Below are positions 11,750 to 22,431 of a stretch of 64,000 bases of DNA, piece after piece (within the stretch, counting starts at the first letter, position 1; the number at the start of each line of letters is the position of its first letter). Source of the stretch: Pyrenophora tritici-repentis (taxonomy: Eukaryota > Ascomycota > Dothideomycetes > Pleosporales > Pleosporaceae); contig NC_089391.1 of assembly GCF_003171515.1 (NCBI RefSeq), forward strand, positions 248,001-312,000. Reading direction: 5' to 3'. The notes under the pieces were generated by a model. The model saw nothing but the letters and a program-made list of their open reading frames with translations, ran no database searches and was not told where the DNA came from. The translations under genes were made by a program, and so were the position numbers.

Positions 11750-14700
11750 CACACTCCGCAACAAGCAAGTATCTTAAGTATCAACCTCCATACTTGCTTG
11801 CTTGATCAGTGTTTTGAAGCGCTATACTTGAAACACTTGAAATACTTGCAAATATTTAGTGATATACAAAGTCTTGGCGCTTTTTGGTGTTGAGTTTTTT
11901 CAGAGTCGCCAGCGGCGCGCCGCCTCGCCCTAATCGTCCTCCACCCAACTTTGTATGTTATACTCGCGCGCGAGCTCCTCGTCGTTGATCTCCCCGTCGT
12001 TGATCTCGCCATCGCCATGGCGCCTGGCGTCGTATCCGGCTCGCGTCCACGCGCGTATAAGCTGAAAGGCAGCGAGCAGCTCACTACCGATAGCGCGGCG
12101 TTTTGGCTCTAATAGATCGCCAAGCTCGCTGAACAGGCGCTCGCACTCGCAGCTAGATGCTGGGATTGTCAGTATATCGATGGCAAACTCGCTCAATTGG
12201 GGGTATTTTGGCTTCATCGCGATCCAGTACTGGACGGCGTTGCCATCGCCGTGATAGGTCTCCATACTCCACTCCGGCTCCAGCTCACGCCAGCGATCGT
12301 ACTCATCGCGGCTGTCGCTCCTCGCGCAGTTGCGGCGTGAGGTGAGTGCCCCAATCACGTCGTCGATAGCGCCTGAACGAGGTGGCTGGCGTGGAGGACT
12401 CCTCGGCGGCGCCAGTTTATAAGACTCCCATAGCTTTTGAAAGCCCTCGTTTGCCTTACGTAACCAACTCGGTTTGTGCTCCCATGAATTCTCGCAGTAG
12501 TATTTATAGTATGGGTGGAGGCAGGTTGCAGTGTAGTAGACGGCCGAGTCGTCAAGCTTGTGGTAGTACTCGTCAGTTTTACGCCAAGCGTTGCGGAGGT
12601 TAATGTGAAGGTGATCTACGCACAAAGGTTAGCGAGAAGTACGCATAAATAGGTGTACAACTTGCCCTCAGGCGCCTCAGCATGTGCGTCAAAAACTACG
12701 TCCTTATACGGCTCAGATAGTTTCTCTAACTGATCGAGTAAGTACTCAAACACGGGTATAACCTCGTGGATAGCGCCGAAGTTGCTACCATAGTATTTGC
12801 CACGCCCCTCTAATCGTCCAGTGCTCATTTTAAGCGGTTGAAGGCAGCGTTGATACTCAGTAATTACCGCCCAGTCGGCAGCTTCTAGTCCACCTGATCT
12901 CATCCATGCCGGCACGTCGTTCCGGGTGCCACGCCTATCCTCATAAGCGATGCGGCTTATATATTTTTCAATATATAGATCAAAGCCGCCTTTAAGGTAA
13001 GTTGCGCGCTCAAGGGCGTTGTAGTATGAGTTCCAGCGCGTAACAACAGGTTTGATCGGCCGCAGCATCTTAACGCGAGCGGCGGCGGGGAGGTCGTTGT
13101 TGGAGGCAAGCAGGCAGTCGGCGAAGAGCTGGTATTGTTGTGGGGTTTTGATATATGTGATGACTGCGAGGAGCGTGCCGAGGGCGCCATTTTTACGCCA
13201 TTGCTGCATGAACATCTCCTCCTCTAGCACCTGCTCGGTGGCGTTGTTGTAAGCATCCTTATCCTTGCCGAAAAGGAGCGCTTGTCCGATGAGATTGATC
13301 GTGTGAGGGCCGCAGCGGAGGCGTCGCTCCGTCGCCTCAAAGTTGCCAAACTCGCGCGCTACAGCTGCGATCGCGGTGTCGTTGTTGCTGGCGTTATCAA
13401 GCACAAAATAGCCTAGCGTATCTGATGTGTTCCCATATGCCCGCAGCGTTGCGGTAACAGCTGTAGCGATCGCCTCACCGGTATGGGCGCCCGTGAGCGG
13501 CGGCAGTGCGATGGGCAAGTCGTTAATCTTGCTAGAAGATGTAGCAAAGTGGGCAACGATCCCAAAAAACCCGCGGGTGCCGCCCTTTGTTGTCCAGCCG
13601 TCGAAAATTATATGTATTTTGCTGATAGCGCTCGACAGCGCGTGAACTATCTGCGGCTGCATAAGGTGGAAAAGTCGCATCGCGTACGTAGCAACACTGC
13701 GCGGCGATCGCCATAATGCGCTCTCTGCCTCGCCGTTAGCTATACGAAAGAGATCGCGCGTTGACGCTCGGCTGATCAACTCCATGAGCAGGTTATTGTC
13801 AAGGAGCCATAGCACTACAGCGTATCGAAAGCGCTGTATATCAAAGTTGCCCATCGCGTTAGCTGTAGCTTGCGGCACCTCGAAGCCGCCAGCCAATACC
13901 TCGCGCAGAGATAGCTGCCCAGATGAGCGCTTTGATGGTGTAGCTTTGACGCCCATACGGTTAAGGTTATGGCATTTGGCGGGCTAGCCGAGGTGGGCGG
14001 CGGCAGAGGAGGTTGCTTGAGAGACGTCAATGATCCCAGATGGCAGCTTGTGTATATGACAGTATTTACACACCCAAAATTGGCGTGTAGGCGTATCTCG
14101 GTGCACAACGCGGTATCCATATTGATAGATCCAACTCTTAGCTCGACGGGGCTGGCTTAAGGGCTTGATGTATCGCTTCCCAAGGCGATCCCAATCAAGG
14201 CCATCAAAATCATCGCCGCCGTTCTCAATATAGCTGTCTTCAGCTACCTCTGTTGTTGCTACTGATCGGGTGCCAGCGTGGCTGCCCTCAGTGGGCGCGT
14301 TGATGGTTTCTTGAGGCTGTGACTCGAGCTGCTGCCTCTCCCATGATTGTGAGGGCTCTGGGGTTGGTGGCGGCGCCGCTAAGATTCTCAATCGCTTCGT
14401 AGAGGCAGTAGGGACATCTGTCGCGCGTGTGCGCTTCTTGGTAGCTCTGGGGGGCATGGTGGCTGGCGTCGTGATACTTTGCTAGTCTGTAGAATAAGGG
14501 TGGTGTTAAGGTTGAGCGCTGCTAGCGTCGTTTTGAGCGACTTCAGATGGCTGGGTTGGAACTCCAAAACTCTAAAATCGGCGACCTCAACTACTAAACT
14601 GCTCACAAAACGCCGCCCGTATACAATACCAAGCAAGTATCAAGTACTTGCAAGTATCACGAATTTCATGCTTGCTTGCTTGGTAGAAAATCGACTCTAT

Positions 14701-14768
14701 ACTTGACTTGGTAGTTTTTAAGCAATGCTTGCAAGTACTTGATACTTGCTTGTTTGTTGCGGAGTGTG
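11750..14768 (-). mobile_element. hAT element 1 (3.0 kb), nearly intact
   Basis: Terminal inverted repeats start CACACTCCGCAAC at 11750 and end GTTGCGGAGTGTG at 14768. Subterminal CAAGCAAGTAT-type repeats lie at both ends. The 8-bp target duplication ATGTTCTG is perfect at 11742-11749 and 14769-14776. Size, 8-bp duplication and transposase type all agree with hAT. Confidence 0.95.
11930..14457 (-). pseudogene. hAT transposase (BED finger to hATC), one stop, one GC-AG intron
   Basis: It begins at ATG 14457. A BED-type zinc finger is visible (WVCKYCHIHK followed by a His pair). The RNase H-like core has IHIIFDGWTTKGGTRGFFG, GYFVLDNASNNDT, RCGPHTINLIGQ and VVTRWNSYYNAL. The C-terminal dimerisation motif is IDILTIPASSCECERLFSEL followed by GDLLEPKRRAI. 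A single TAG at 13984-13986 (expected Gln, CAG to TAG) interrupts the frame. At 12665-12616 the reading needs removal of a 50-nt intron with GC..AG borders and a CTAAC branch site; this joins APE to DHLHINLRNAW, which is contiguous in the related hAT at 50773-51033. Apart from the stop the protein looks functional. Confidence 0.88.
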
Positions 14769-15248
14769 ATGTTCTGGGGCTGCTTCTCGTATGATCAGAA
14801 AGGTCCATGTCACTGCTGGTCGCCAGAGACAAAGAAAGAGAAGGAGGCTGCTTCTGCTCGGATTGGTGATCTTAATCGAGACCTCGAGCCAATTATGAAA
14901 GCTCAATGGGAGCTTGAAGTAGGTATGCGTCGGCTTGACCTACGTAACAAGCCTGGACAGAAGCCTCAATGGAAATCGACCGCGAAAACTGGGAAGCTCA
15001 GCCGAGGTAGAGGCTTAGGCATTGATTGGTATCGATATCAGATGGTTATTCTACTGCCGAAGCTTATACCTTTTGCGAGGCAGTATAAGGCTGAGCGTTC
15101 TGGAATAGTCGTCCAAGAGGATAAGCATACTTGTCAACAATCAAGTCAATCCAAGCTGAGGCGTCAGATTGGATTGCTCGTTTTTTGAGGGCGTCAGCTT
15201 GGATTGAGGCTTGATTGATTAGCTTGATAGTCTGTACTAGCGCTAGCC

Positions 15249-16009
15249 TTAGTGTTGAGTTTCGTAGTCCCAAGTCGCCAGCCCGCACAAAAGCTCCATA
15301 TTGTCGTCGTCTGCTGCCTCCACCTCTACTACCTCGTCGTCGGCTCCAAGACCAGCTCCTTGCCACCGTCGTACGCACTGTATTGCCGCTAGAAGTTGAG
15401 GTCCTAGACGTCGTCGTCGCGGCTCTAAGAGGTCGCCCAGCTCACTAAACAGGCGCTCACACTCACAGCTTGACGCTAGGATAGAGAGTACGTCAAGCAC
15501 AAGCTTACTGAGGCTAGGGTAGCAATCGCGCATGCTCACCCAGTATTTGATAGGGTTATCTCCGTGTTCTGTACCTCTCTCGGCTGCTGGCTCGCTGCGC
15601 TTCCACCTCTGAAACTCGTCGTCGTCGGCGGTGAGGCTGCTGGCAGTACTAGGGTTGAGTATACTATCGATCGCGTCGTCTATATCGCTTAGGATCACTG
15701 CCGACGGCCTTACCGCGCGAGGTGAGGTGTTGTACTGCGCCCAGAGCGCCTGAAAGCTGGGGTTACCCTCTCGCTGCCCTCGGTAGGCGCGACGATAGCG
15801 TCTTCAGGCCGCGACTCGCGTAGTTGCGACTCAAAAGTTGAAGCCTGGGACGTCTCTACGAGAGCTCTGCGAGGCGACGGACGCGACGGCGATGACGATA
15901 GCCGACTATTGACTGGTATAGGCTGGCTGACAGTGCCGCACGCGGTGGAGGATTTAACGCGTTTCTTTGGGCGAGTAAGGTCATTAGAGGCGCGTTTCGT
16001 AGGAGGCAT
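15249..16009 (-). pseudogene. hAT transposase remnant: N-terminus joined to C-terminus
   Basis: The frame at 16009-15710 gives a basic, Ser/Pro-rich N-terminus like that of the other hAT copies here (FESQLRESRPEDAIVAPTEG). The frame at 15698-15249 gives only the C-terminal dimerisation region (VLDVLSILASSCECERLFSEL, then GDLLEPRRRRL). The BED finger and the catalytic core are deleted, so this copy could move only with a transposase supplied in trans. Confidence 0.8.
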
Positions 16010-16054
16010 GGCGGTGGCAATACGATAAGGGCGACGGGAGCCAAAAAAATGACG

Positions 16055-16215
16055 GGTTGTGTTGGTAGGCCTTTGTACGATCGTACGGGGTGATAACAGT
16101 AACGAATGTCTTGTATTGCTATTGGTATGATGTCTCTATAAACGTGGGTGCTACGAAGGTATACATGGGCTCGGTGCGAGTCGGACCGAAGTAGGATCGA
16201 GGCGGGAGTGAGACG
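16055..16215. repeat. hAT 5' leader block, also found inverted at 25620-25790
   Basis: This block lies upstream of the hAT-2 ATG. It matches the reverse complement of 25620-25790 over most of its length, with cores TACGATCGTAC, ACGAAGGTATACATG and CCGAAGTAGGATCGAGGCGG. The distal block is therefore a relic of the same hAT family. Confidence 0.6.
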
Positions 16216-16585
16216 GCATCGCGACGGCACATCAGGCAGCCCCAAGCGATAGGATATGTGTATACCGACAGGTTGTTTAGGTGGCTGGTAGAGGGAGTAT
16301 AGTGTTGCAGAAGTTAGGCTAATTACGTACTAGTACTGCGACTACTACAACACCAAAAACCTATCGTGAGATCGCTCTTGCTGCAGAACGAGCAGCCTCA
16401 CGCGACAATCAAGCCCATCAAGCCGAACAATCAAGCTGACCCTCCTCAGCTTGGATTGCTAACAAATTAGTATAGGCGAGCTTGACTTGATGGGATTGAT
16501 AGTTATCAAGCTATCAATCAAGCGCTTGCAAGCCGCTTGATTGTTGACAAGTCTGAGGACAAGGCACCTGCTCATAATCACCACG

Positions 16586-17750
16586 TACACACCAACTTCG
16601 AGTTTTTCCGAACACGTGAAACTCCATCAAAAACCAACTATATCCATCGAAAGAAATAGATTCCGACTACTCCCAAGCCGTGCAGCCGCGTGGTTGTGGA
16701 GATACAAGGAGTCTAGTACCCCAAACGCGACGCGTCCGAACTTTCAGAGCAAAACGCACAGACCAAGCCAAGAAATAGCAACAACAAGACAACAGAGAGG
16801 CTAAAATGGCCCCAGATAGCGACACTATCGTAGTCCAGCTACCAGAAGACCTCCGGACCCCAAGCATACTGGACGACGAAATGGAGACCGGCGAAATGCA
16901 CCAAGAAAACCCAACAACACCCATCGAGCAGACCACCCAAGAAACACCAAGGTTAATTATCCAACCACCACTAAATAAAAGACCAGCGGCATTCTCCCCA
17001 GAGATAACTACAAGAGAGAGAAACCCATTCCAAAACAGCCAAGAAAAGAAACCAAGAGCAAAGGACTCAACCCAAGCAATCTTCTGGGCAAGGGACCTAA
17101 TTCTACAAGCATCTACTATGGCCGAATCCCATCTATCCCAAAACAAACTACTACAACTACTGGACGTCTTTAGAGACTTTACGGAATTAGGCAGGGTTAC
17201 GCAGCAAATGACTGAGAAGTTTACAGCACAGCTTGCGTACCAGACTACAACGCTTACAAGCGCCTCCCAACAAGCTACAAAGACACTAAAGAAAGCTGTT
17301 AATGCCGCAACCGGACCACAAAACCCAAATAACCAAGAAAAACCAAACACCCAGAACACCCAGAACACCCAAAACACCCAAAACAAGACATCATACGCTA
17401 GCGTAGCCGCCCAGAACAACGGAAACACATGGACTACAGTGTCTACAAAAAAGAAGACAAACAAAAAGCCAGCAAGCTACTACCAAGCAGTCCTTACGCT
17501 TACCCAGCCTACGTCCCACACACCACTCCAGATTAGAGGGTCCTTGCTGGCTCGAGCCAAGGGCTTGCCGGAAAGAGAACGAGCAGACTACTCAAGACAC
17601 GCACACAAGATAACTAGCGTGATGCTAACTGCTCTTCTAGGCAAAGTCTTTGTTTACTGTACTAGGGACCCTTGTCGTGTGAGAATCTCCTGTCTTGCAA
17701 CACGCGGAAGCCAAATATGCAAATTAGTGTAACAAGACACTAATTCCTAG
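16586..17750 (+). mobile_element. LINE (Tad-like) 5' end: leader plus ORF1, 3' truncated
   Basis: The 5' boundary near 16586 is set by the match to the inverted fragment at 60276-60391, which starts the same way (ACAC.AACTTCGAGTTTTT). ORF1 follows. No reverse transcriptase is present, so the copy is cut at its 3' side, before the carrier gene. Confidence 0.65.
16806..17732 (+). CDS. LINE ORF1 (gag-like), partial
   Basis: A 308-residue frame starts at ATG 16806. It is Gln/Asn/Thr-rich, with a short TQN tandem run near residues 178-195. After that comes the typical ORF1 linker KTSYASVAAQNN followed by NTWTTVSTKKK. The C-terminal part (LLARAKGLPERERADYSRHA) diverges and ends at a stop, and the zinc-knuckle region expected in ORF1 is missing, so it looks 3' truncated. 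The role inferred from the family is nucleic-acid binding in the retrotransposition particle. The 265-codon frame on the opposite strand is its shadow. Confidence 0.6.
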   Translation: MAPDSDTIVVQLPEDLRTPSILDDEMETGEMHQENPTTPIEQTTQETPRLIIQPPLNKRPAAFSPEITTRERNPFQNSQEKKPRAKDSTQAIFWARDLILQASTMAESHLSQNKLLQLLDVFRDFTELGRVTQQMTEKFTAQLAYQTTTLTSASQQATKTLKKAVNAATGPQNPNNQEKPNTQNTQNTQNTQNKTSYASVAAQNNGNTWTTVSTKKKTNKKPASYYQAVLTLTQPTSHTPLQIRGSLLARAKGLPERERADYSRHAHKITSVMLTALLGKVFVYCTRDPCRVRISCLATRGSQICKLV

Positions 17751-18730
17751 TTATGCACTAATCTACTTCAACATTTGTGCAAATTAATCTCTAACTATTA
17801 GTTTTCAGATACATCGCTAGGGGCTACCTATGTGTTCATCCGGAGCTCTCACCGTAGTAGCTTGCTAATTCTCTCATAAACTGAGAAGATTAGCGCTGAG
17901 CCAAAAGCCGACTTTACTATCGTAATACTACAACCTCGGTATAATCCACGTAACCCAAATTGTTGCCAGAGGTGTGAAGTTACATCAAGGAATCTCAAAC
18001 TAGGGCTATATTGGCTTTGGCTGAAACAATGTGCGGTTTGCATGTATGACTTGACCGTGTCGGCAGGGTAGACTGAAAAGGTGTAACCCATACCTGCACA
18101 CGCGCCAGCCATGACTTGTTGCCAAGCAGCCTTTGCCCCAGCCAAGGATTCCAACTGTCCCTCGATCGTTTGAGGGGTTATACGTTGTAAGGAGCGCTTC
18201 ACACCCTCGTAACTGCCGAACCAAGCTGCGGTCCCGCCAGCCTCCCGAATGATGATAGCGATCTGTCCACTCCAGAATCCGGACATGCCGTAGCGACAGT
18301 ATATCTCCTCAATAGTAGTTCTTGTCCCACGCCTTTGCAACTGTATGCCTGCTTGGGTCTCCGGGAGCACTTGCATATTGCATTTAATCATCTCGATAGG
18401 ATTTAGAAGGAAAGATGTGATTGCGCCGGATGCTGCACCGCACAAAACTACATTACGTAGCACTATGAAGTCGGATTTAAAGACAGCACCCTCTGTGTCG
18501 GCTTCGAGGATTTTTTGGGCAAGCCTAAACTTCAGGGAAATTAGTAGAGAACTTCAGCTTAATATTAGTAACCTACGCTAAGAAACAAACTACTTGTTTC
18601 GATTGCTGCTCCAAAGAGAGGTGCACTTATCCCTCTGTAAAGAGCTAAAAACCCTTCTTGACGTAGCGACTGTTTGAAACAGTCAAGGGGTCCAGAGTAA
18701 CGTAATGGTAAATGGCCTGGTTGTGATTGG

Positions 18731-18894
18731 TGTCAGATATAATGAGATATTGCACAAAAGTGATGGATGTTGATGATTGTGTGTATTGTGTTCTGTCTAT
18801 CGTGTGTCCGCGCTTGTGGCCCTCTTGAGGGGCGCACTGACCCTCTCTACGCTGATTGGTTGCTGCCAACGTCGAGTAACCCTGCTATCTGACA
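18731..18894 (-). repeat. LTR of Copia-1 (3' LTR)
   Basis: It is 164 bp, TGTCAG..CTGACA, identical to 23811-23974 by eye, and is preceded by the ATTGG target duplication. Confidence 0.93.
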
Positions 18895-18949
18895 CACCCC
18901 CTCAGCTTGGAAGCCCTGATTGCAAGCTGCATAAACTGGTTAATCGATC

Positions 18950-21900
18950 CTACATATAGAGGCCTTCCAGATGCTCCTGCAACTTCTCAAGCTCAGCTTC
19001 TTTCAACGGGGATTCTTTGCGTTTAACAAGTCCCAACTGATCAAGGAAACTGGCCCATTTATTGGCTGGCAGTGACTTGGTGAATCCGTCTGCGATCATG
19101 TTGTCAGACGGAACATATTCTACCTTGATCGTCTTTCGGGTAACTTCTTGTCGTAGCCAATGATTGTGTATGTCAACGTGCCGAAGCTTTGTTTGCAATT
19201 TGGCAACGTCTTCATTTACTAGACGGATTGTCTGGGTATTGTCGCACTTGATTGTGATAATTGGATTGCTTAGGTTTACCTGAAGCTCCTTCAACAACCG
19301 CGACGTAAAGATTGCCTCCTTAGCAACTTGTGATAGGGCAAGCAGCTCTGCTTCTGTTGTTGATGTTGTCACAGTATCTTGCTTACTTGCTCTCCAAGCG
19401 ATGAGTCCTCCGAACAGCTTAATTGCGTATCCTTGCGAGCTTTTCCTGTCTAGTGTGTTGTCTGCAAATGATGCGTCACTTGCTACCTCAAGGCCATCGC
19501 CTCTACCGAGTTCGAGGGCTAGGGATTCTGTTTTCTTGAGGTACAGGAGCACACGGTCTGCAGCGTCCTGGTGTTCTGTACTTGGATTGACTAGGAAGCG
19601 AGCAAGTCGTGATGTTGCAAAGGCTATGTCGGGTCTTGTTGTGACTGCAGCGAATAGAAGCGAGCCAATCTTGCGCTGGTAGCGGTTGATCTCGGACGGC
19701 TCTGCTAGGTCACTCCTGGGTCTGAGTTCCATGCCTGACATCGGCGTGTCATGTCTGATGTCTTGTCGGCTTGCTAGTTGGCTGATTTTGTCTGCGTATG
19801 CGGCTTGAGATAGCTGTATGGTCTTCTGCTTGCGATCACGAATGACCTCTACGCCGAGAAACCACTGTAAGTTGTCTCCTCCCGTACAAGCGTATTTTTC
19901 TTGGATCTGGTTGATGGCCTTCATTGCCTCTGATTCTTGCTTTGAATGGTACGCAACGATGATGTCGTCCACATAGAAGAAGATGATAACTCCGTCTTTG
20001 ATCATGCAGCATGGCTCCTGTGGTATTTGTTGAAACCCTATCGAAGCAAGAGTTGCAGTGAATTCTTTCTGCCACAGTAATGGTGAGATCCGGAGCCCAT
20101 ATAGTGCCTTTTGCACTTTAAGTAGAGTGCCAGGCTTCTGATATCCTTTTGGCATCCTCATGTATATTTCTCTGTCGATTGTAGCATGCACAAAAGCATT
20201 AGTGACGTCGTATTGCTTTAGCTCAAGATCGTATTTGGCGGCGATTGCCATGAGCATTCTGAATGAGCGTCCTGCCAATGTTGCTGCGTATGTGTCTTGG
20301 GAGGTGATGTTGCGTTGTTGGTCTCCCCTTACCACCAATCTTGCCTTGCATTTGATGAGGCGGTGATGCTTGTCGAGTTTGTAGGTGTATACCCACATAC
20401 AGTCTAGGATCTGGTGCCCTGCTCGTTTGACTGGTGATGCTTGGACCTCAGTCCATGACTTCATTTGTTGGTGACTCCGAAGGTGTGTCTTTTCTGCTTC
20501 CTTGAACATGTCGTATAGTGGATGGTCTTCCAGCTTTGAGTATGCTGTTGGGAGTGGCGGTAGCTGGTTACGATAGGGCTTGATTCCCTTAGATAGCAGT
20601 CTCTTCACCTGAGCCTTGTCGATTGGCTTTCCTTCGTGTTGACCAATGTGTCCTGATTCGGTGCCGGCCATGAATGCGGCTGCCCATGGACTGGTCATTG
20701 ATGTTGATTGGTTGGACATGTTCGTCATATCCTCGTTGTTCACCTCTCCTTGAACTAGCAAGGCCACAGGTGGAGGAGTTGGTGGCGGGGTTAGATATGC
20801 CTCTACCACCTTCCTTCCTTGGTGGTATCTGGTTTTCTGAGTGCGCGGGCTCTCTTCCTGCGTCGTATCGTCCTCGTAGAACGTCTCGGTTTCTGCTTGT
20901 TGGCTCTGAGTACCTGGGAGTTCGACTGTTCTCACCCAAGTTGCGATTTCCTCTAGGGTGTTGTGCATAAGATTGTCCATTAGGTCCTCAGTCTTGCCGT
21001 TGAAGATTGTGTCTTCGTTAAACACTACGTCGCGAGTGCTGATTACCTTTGCCATGGATGGGATCCAGATGCGGTAGATGTTTGTTGACTGATATCCCAC
21101 AAGATACCCAATCCAGGCTTTTGGGTCCAGCCGTTGCAGCCTTGACTTTCCTCGGTGGGTATCGTCTGTCATTGCAAAGGCTTTGCACCCATATGCTCTT
21201 AGATGAGCTTGGTTTGGTCTTCGGGGTCCGGTGACTATGCCATTTGTGGCAGCTGCGCGCGTGAAGAATATTTCGTAAGGCGATTTCCACTTGTTTGGAT
21301 AATTTGGCGTTCGATTGTATAGGTATACCGCCGCTCTGGTTATCTCTGGCCAGAGTTCCCATGGAAGATTCGCATCTAGTCGAATTGCGCGTGCCTTTTC
21401 TTTTATCACACCCCTGAGCGTTCGGCTCCTCCGTTCTGCGCTTGTGTGTCTGGAGCGGAAGGCTCGAGTCTGATTGATAGGGACGTGCACCATTTCTCGA
21501 CTTCTTGCTTAACTGTGACGATCTCGTTGTCTGTTTCAATGACCTTGACCGTAATGTTGAACTGTTTCTTCATAAATTGGATAAAGAGGGCTAATAGGCG
21601 AATAATAGAGCGTGCTGGCCTATTGTCTTTGAAGTAGAAATCCCAAACGTATCGGGAGTTTCGGCAAGTTATTAGCATCTGACTCTTTTCCTTAGTGAAG
21701 CTGTCCGCCTCGTACTCATGGAAGTCGATTGCAATTCTTTCTCCAGGACCTTCGTCATTTAGTCTTAGCGCCCTTCTTATTTGGCGCTTCGACTTTGATC
21801 TGCCGCAGGCGTCACATTGTACTGTGGTGATTCCTTTGATCCTCACCCCCTCAGATTGCTGTATGAGGTGTTCAATAGCGGATGGCCCTGGATGTCCTAG

Positions 21901-22431
21901 TCGTTTATGCCATAGCATGGCTGTCGCCCTTTGTGGTGATCGCTTGGTTCGATTCATACGCACATGGAAGGCTGAGTCGAATGGAGTGGTGTCTTCGATA
22001 ATCCATTGCCCATGGCGTTCCGATAGGATAGCAATAATTGTTCCATCCCATCGTCGCAGGCTTGTTGGATCTTCCCGATTGTCCCACCATATTCCTTGTC
22101 GTCGGAGTAGCCTGAATGATACTAGGCTGCAGAGGAAGTCTGGACACCACGCAACGTTGACAATGTGCAAGGCTTGTTTGTCCTGAGATCCCTCTGTTGT
22201 CAATGTGACAGCTCCGTATCCTCGTATCCAGACTTTGGAACTGCCGGCCCAGATGTAGTCCCCTGGCGTCGACGGGCGTACGTCTTCAATTCTTGAGAGG
22301 TCGTTGCAGATGTGCGTAGTCGAGCCGGAATCCAGGATGAAGGCATCCTTTAATGGATATCCTTGTTGGCTTGCGCTGAATGCCGCTTTCATCGTGCCCT
22401 CATCAATTCTTGAGATTTCGCGTCCATCTAG
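18950..22431 (-). pseudogene. Copia-1 pol polyprotein, one frameshift
   Basis: Protease (FILDSGSTTHICNDL), GAG-pre-integrase (MLWHKRLGHPGPSAIEHL), the integrase core (AIDFHEY; IETDNEIVTV; SAPDTQAQNGGAERSG), reverse transcriptase (YDVTNAFVHA; IIFFYVDDIIVAY) and RNase H (VASDASFADN; STTEAELLALS) appear in order. In place of the five-G run of Copia-2 at the AERSGGVIKEK position there are four Gs near 21410, shifting the frame (21406-22392 into 18950-21493). Apart from this 1-nt change pol looks intact. Confidence 0.88.

Larger units (their letters stand above)
15126..16555 (-). mobile_element. hAT element 2, internally deleted derivative (1.4 kb)
   Basis: The ends are CATACTTGTCAACAATCAAG at 15126 and the near-complement ending ..GTTGACAAGTCTG at 16555. 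An 8-bp target duplication with one mismatch (AGGATAAG / AGGACAAG) lies at 15118-15125 and 16556-16563. Many TCAAGC/GCTTGA subterminal repeats are present. The transposase core is missing. Confidence 0.88.
11135..16585 (+). pseudogene. Tc1-mariner-type transposase broken by two hAT insertions and a LINE
   Basis: The coding pieces are 11135-11749, 14777-15125 and 16564-16585. The N-terminus is a Tc1-like helix-turn-helix (VVSLKATGKSNEEITFLTGI..RTINNIFARAIKRGF). After a frameshift near 11480 come WSDETSVILNHRRGGYRVWR (first catalytic Asp) and, across the first hAT, EFMF-WGCFSYDQKGPCHCW. Removing each hAT together with one target duplication restores the text: ATGTTCTG at 11742/14769, and AGGATAAG/AGGACAAG at 15118/16556. 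After the second hAT the frame reads VVQEDKAPAH (second Asp), and then the LINE 5' end begins, so the third catalytic residue is lost. It served as an insertion target and is dead. Confidence 0.85.

Noticed and set aside
12616..12665. Simple frameshift mutation in hAT-1
   Set aside because: Removal of 50 nt with GC..AG borders and a CTAAC branch site exactly rejoins the text of the relative, so an intron explains it better.
16667..17464. 265-codon open frame on the minus strand, hydrophobic and Phe/Trp-rich
   Set aside because: It is the antisense shadow of the Gln/Asn/Thr-rich LINE ORF1; the apparent membrane character comes from reading AAC/CAA codons backwards.
21406..21493. Programmed frameshift within copia pol
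   Set aside because: Copia-2 is in one frame across this point and has five Gs where Copia-1 has four, so a 1-nt deletion in a homopolymer (or a sequencing error) explains it.
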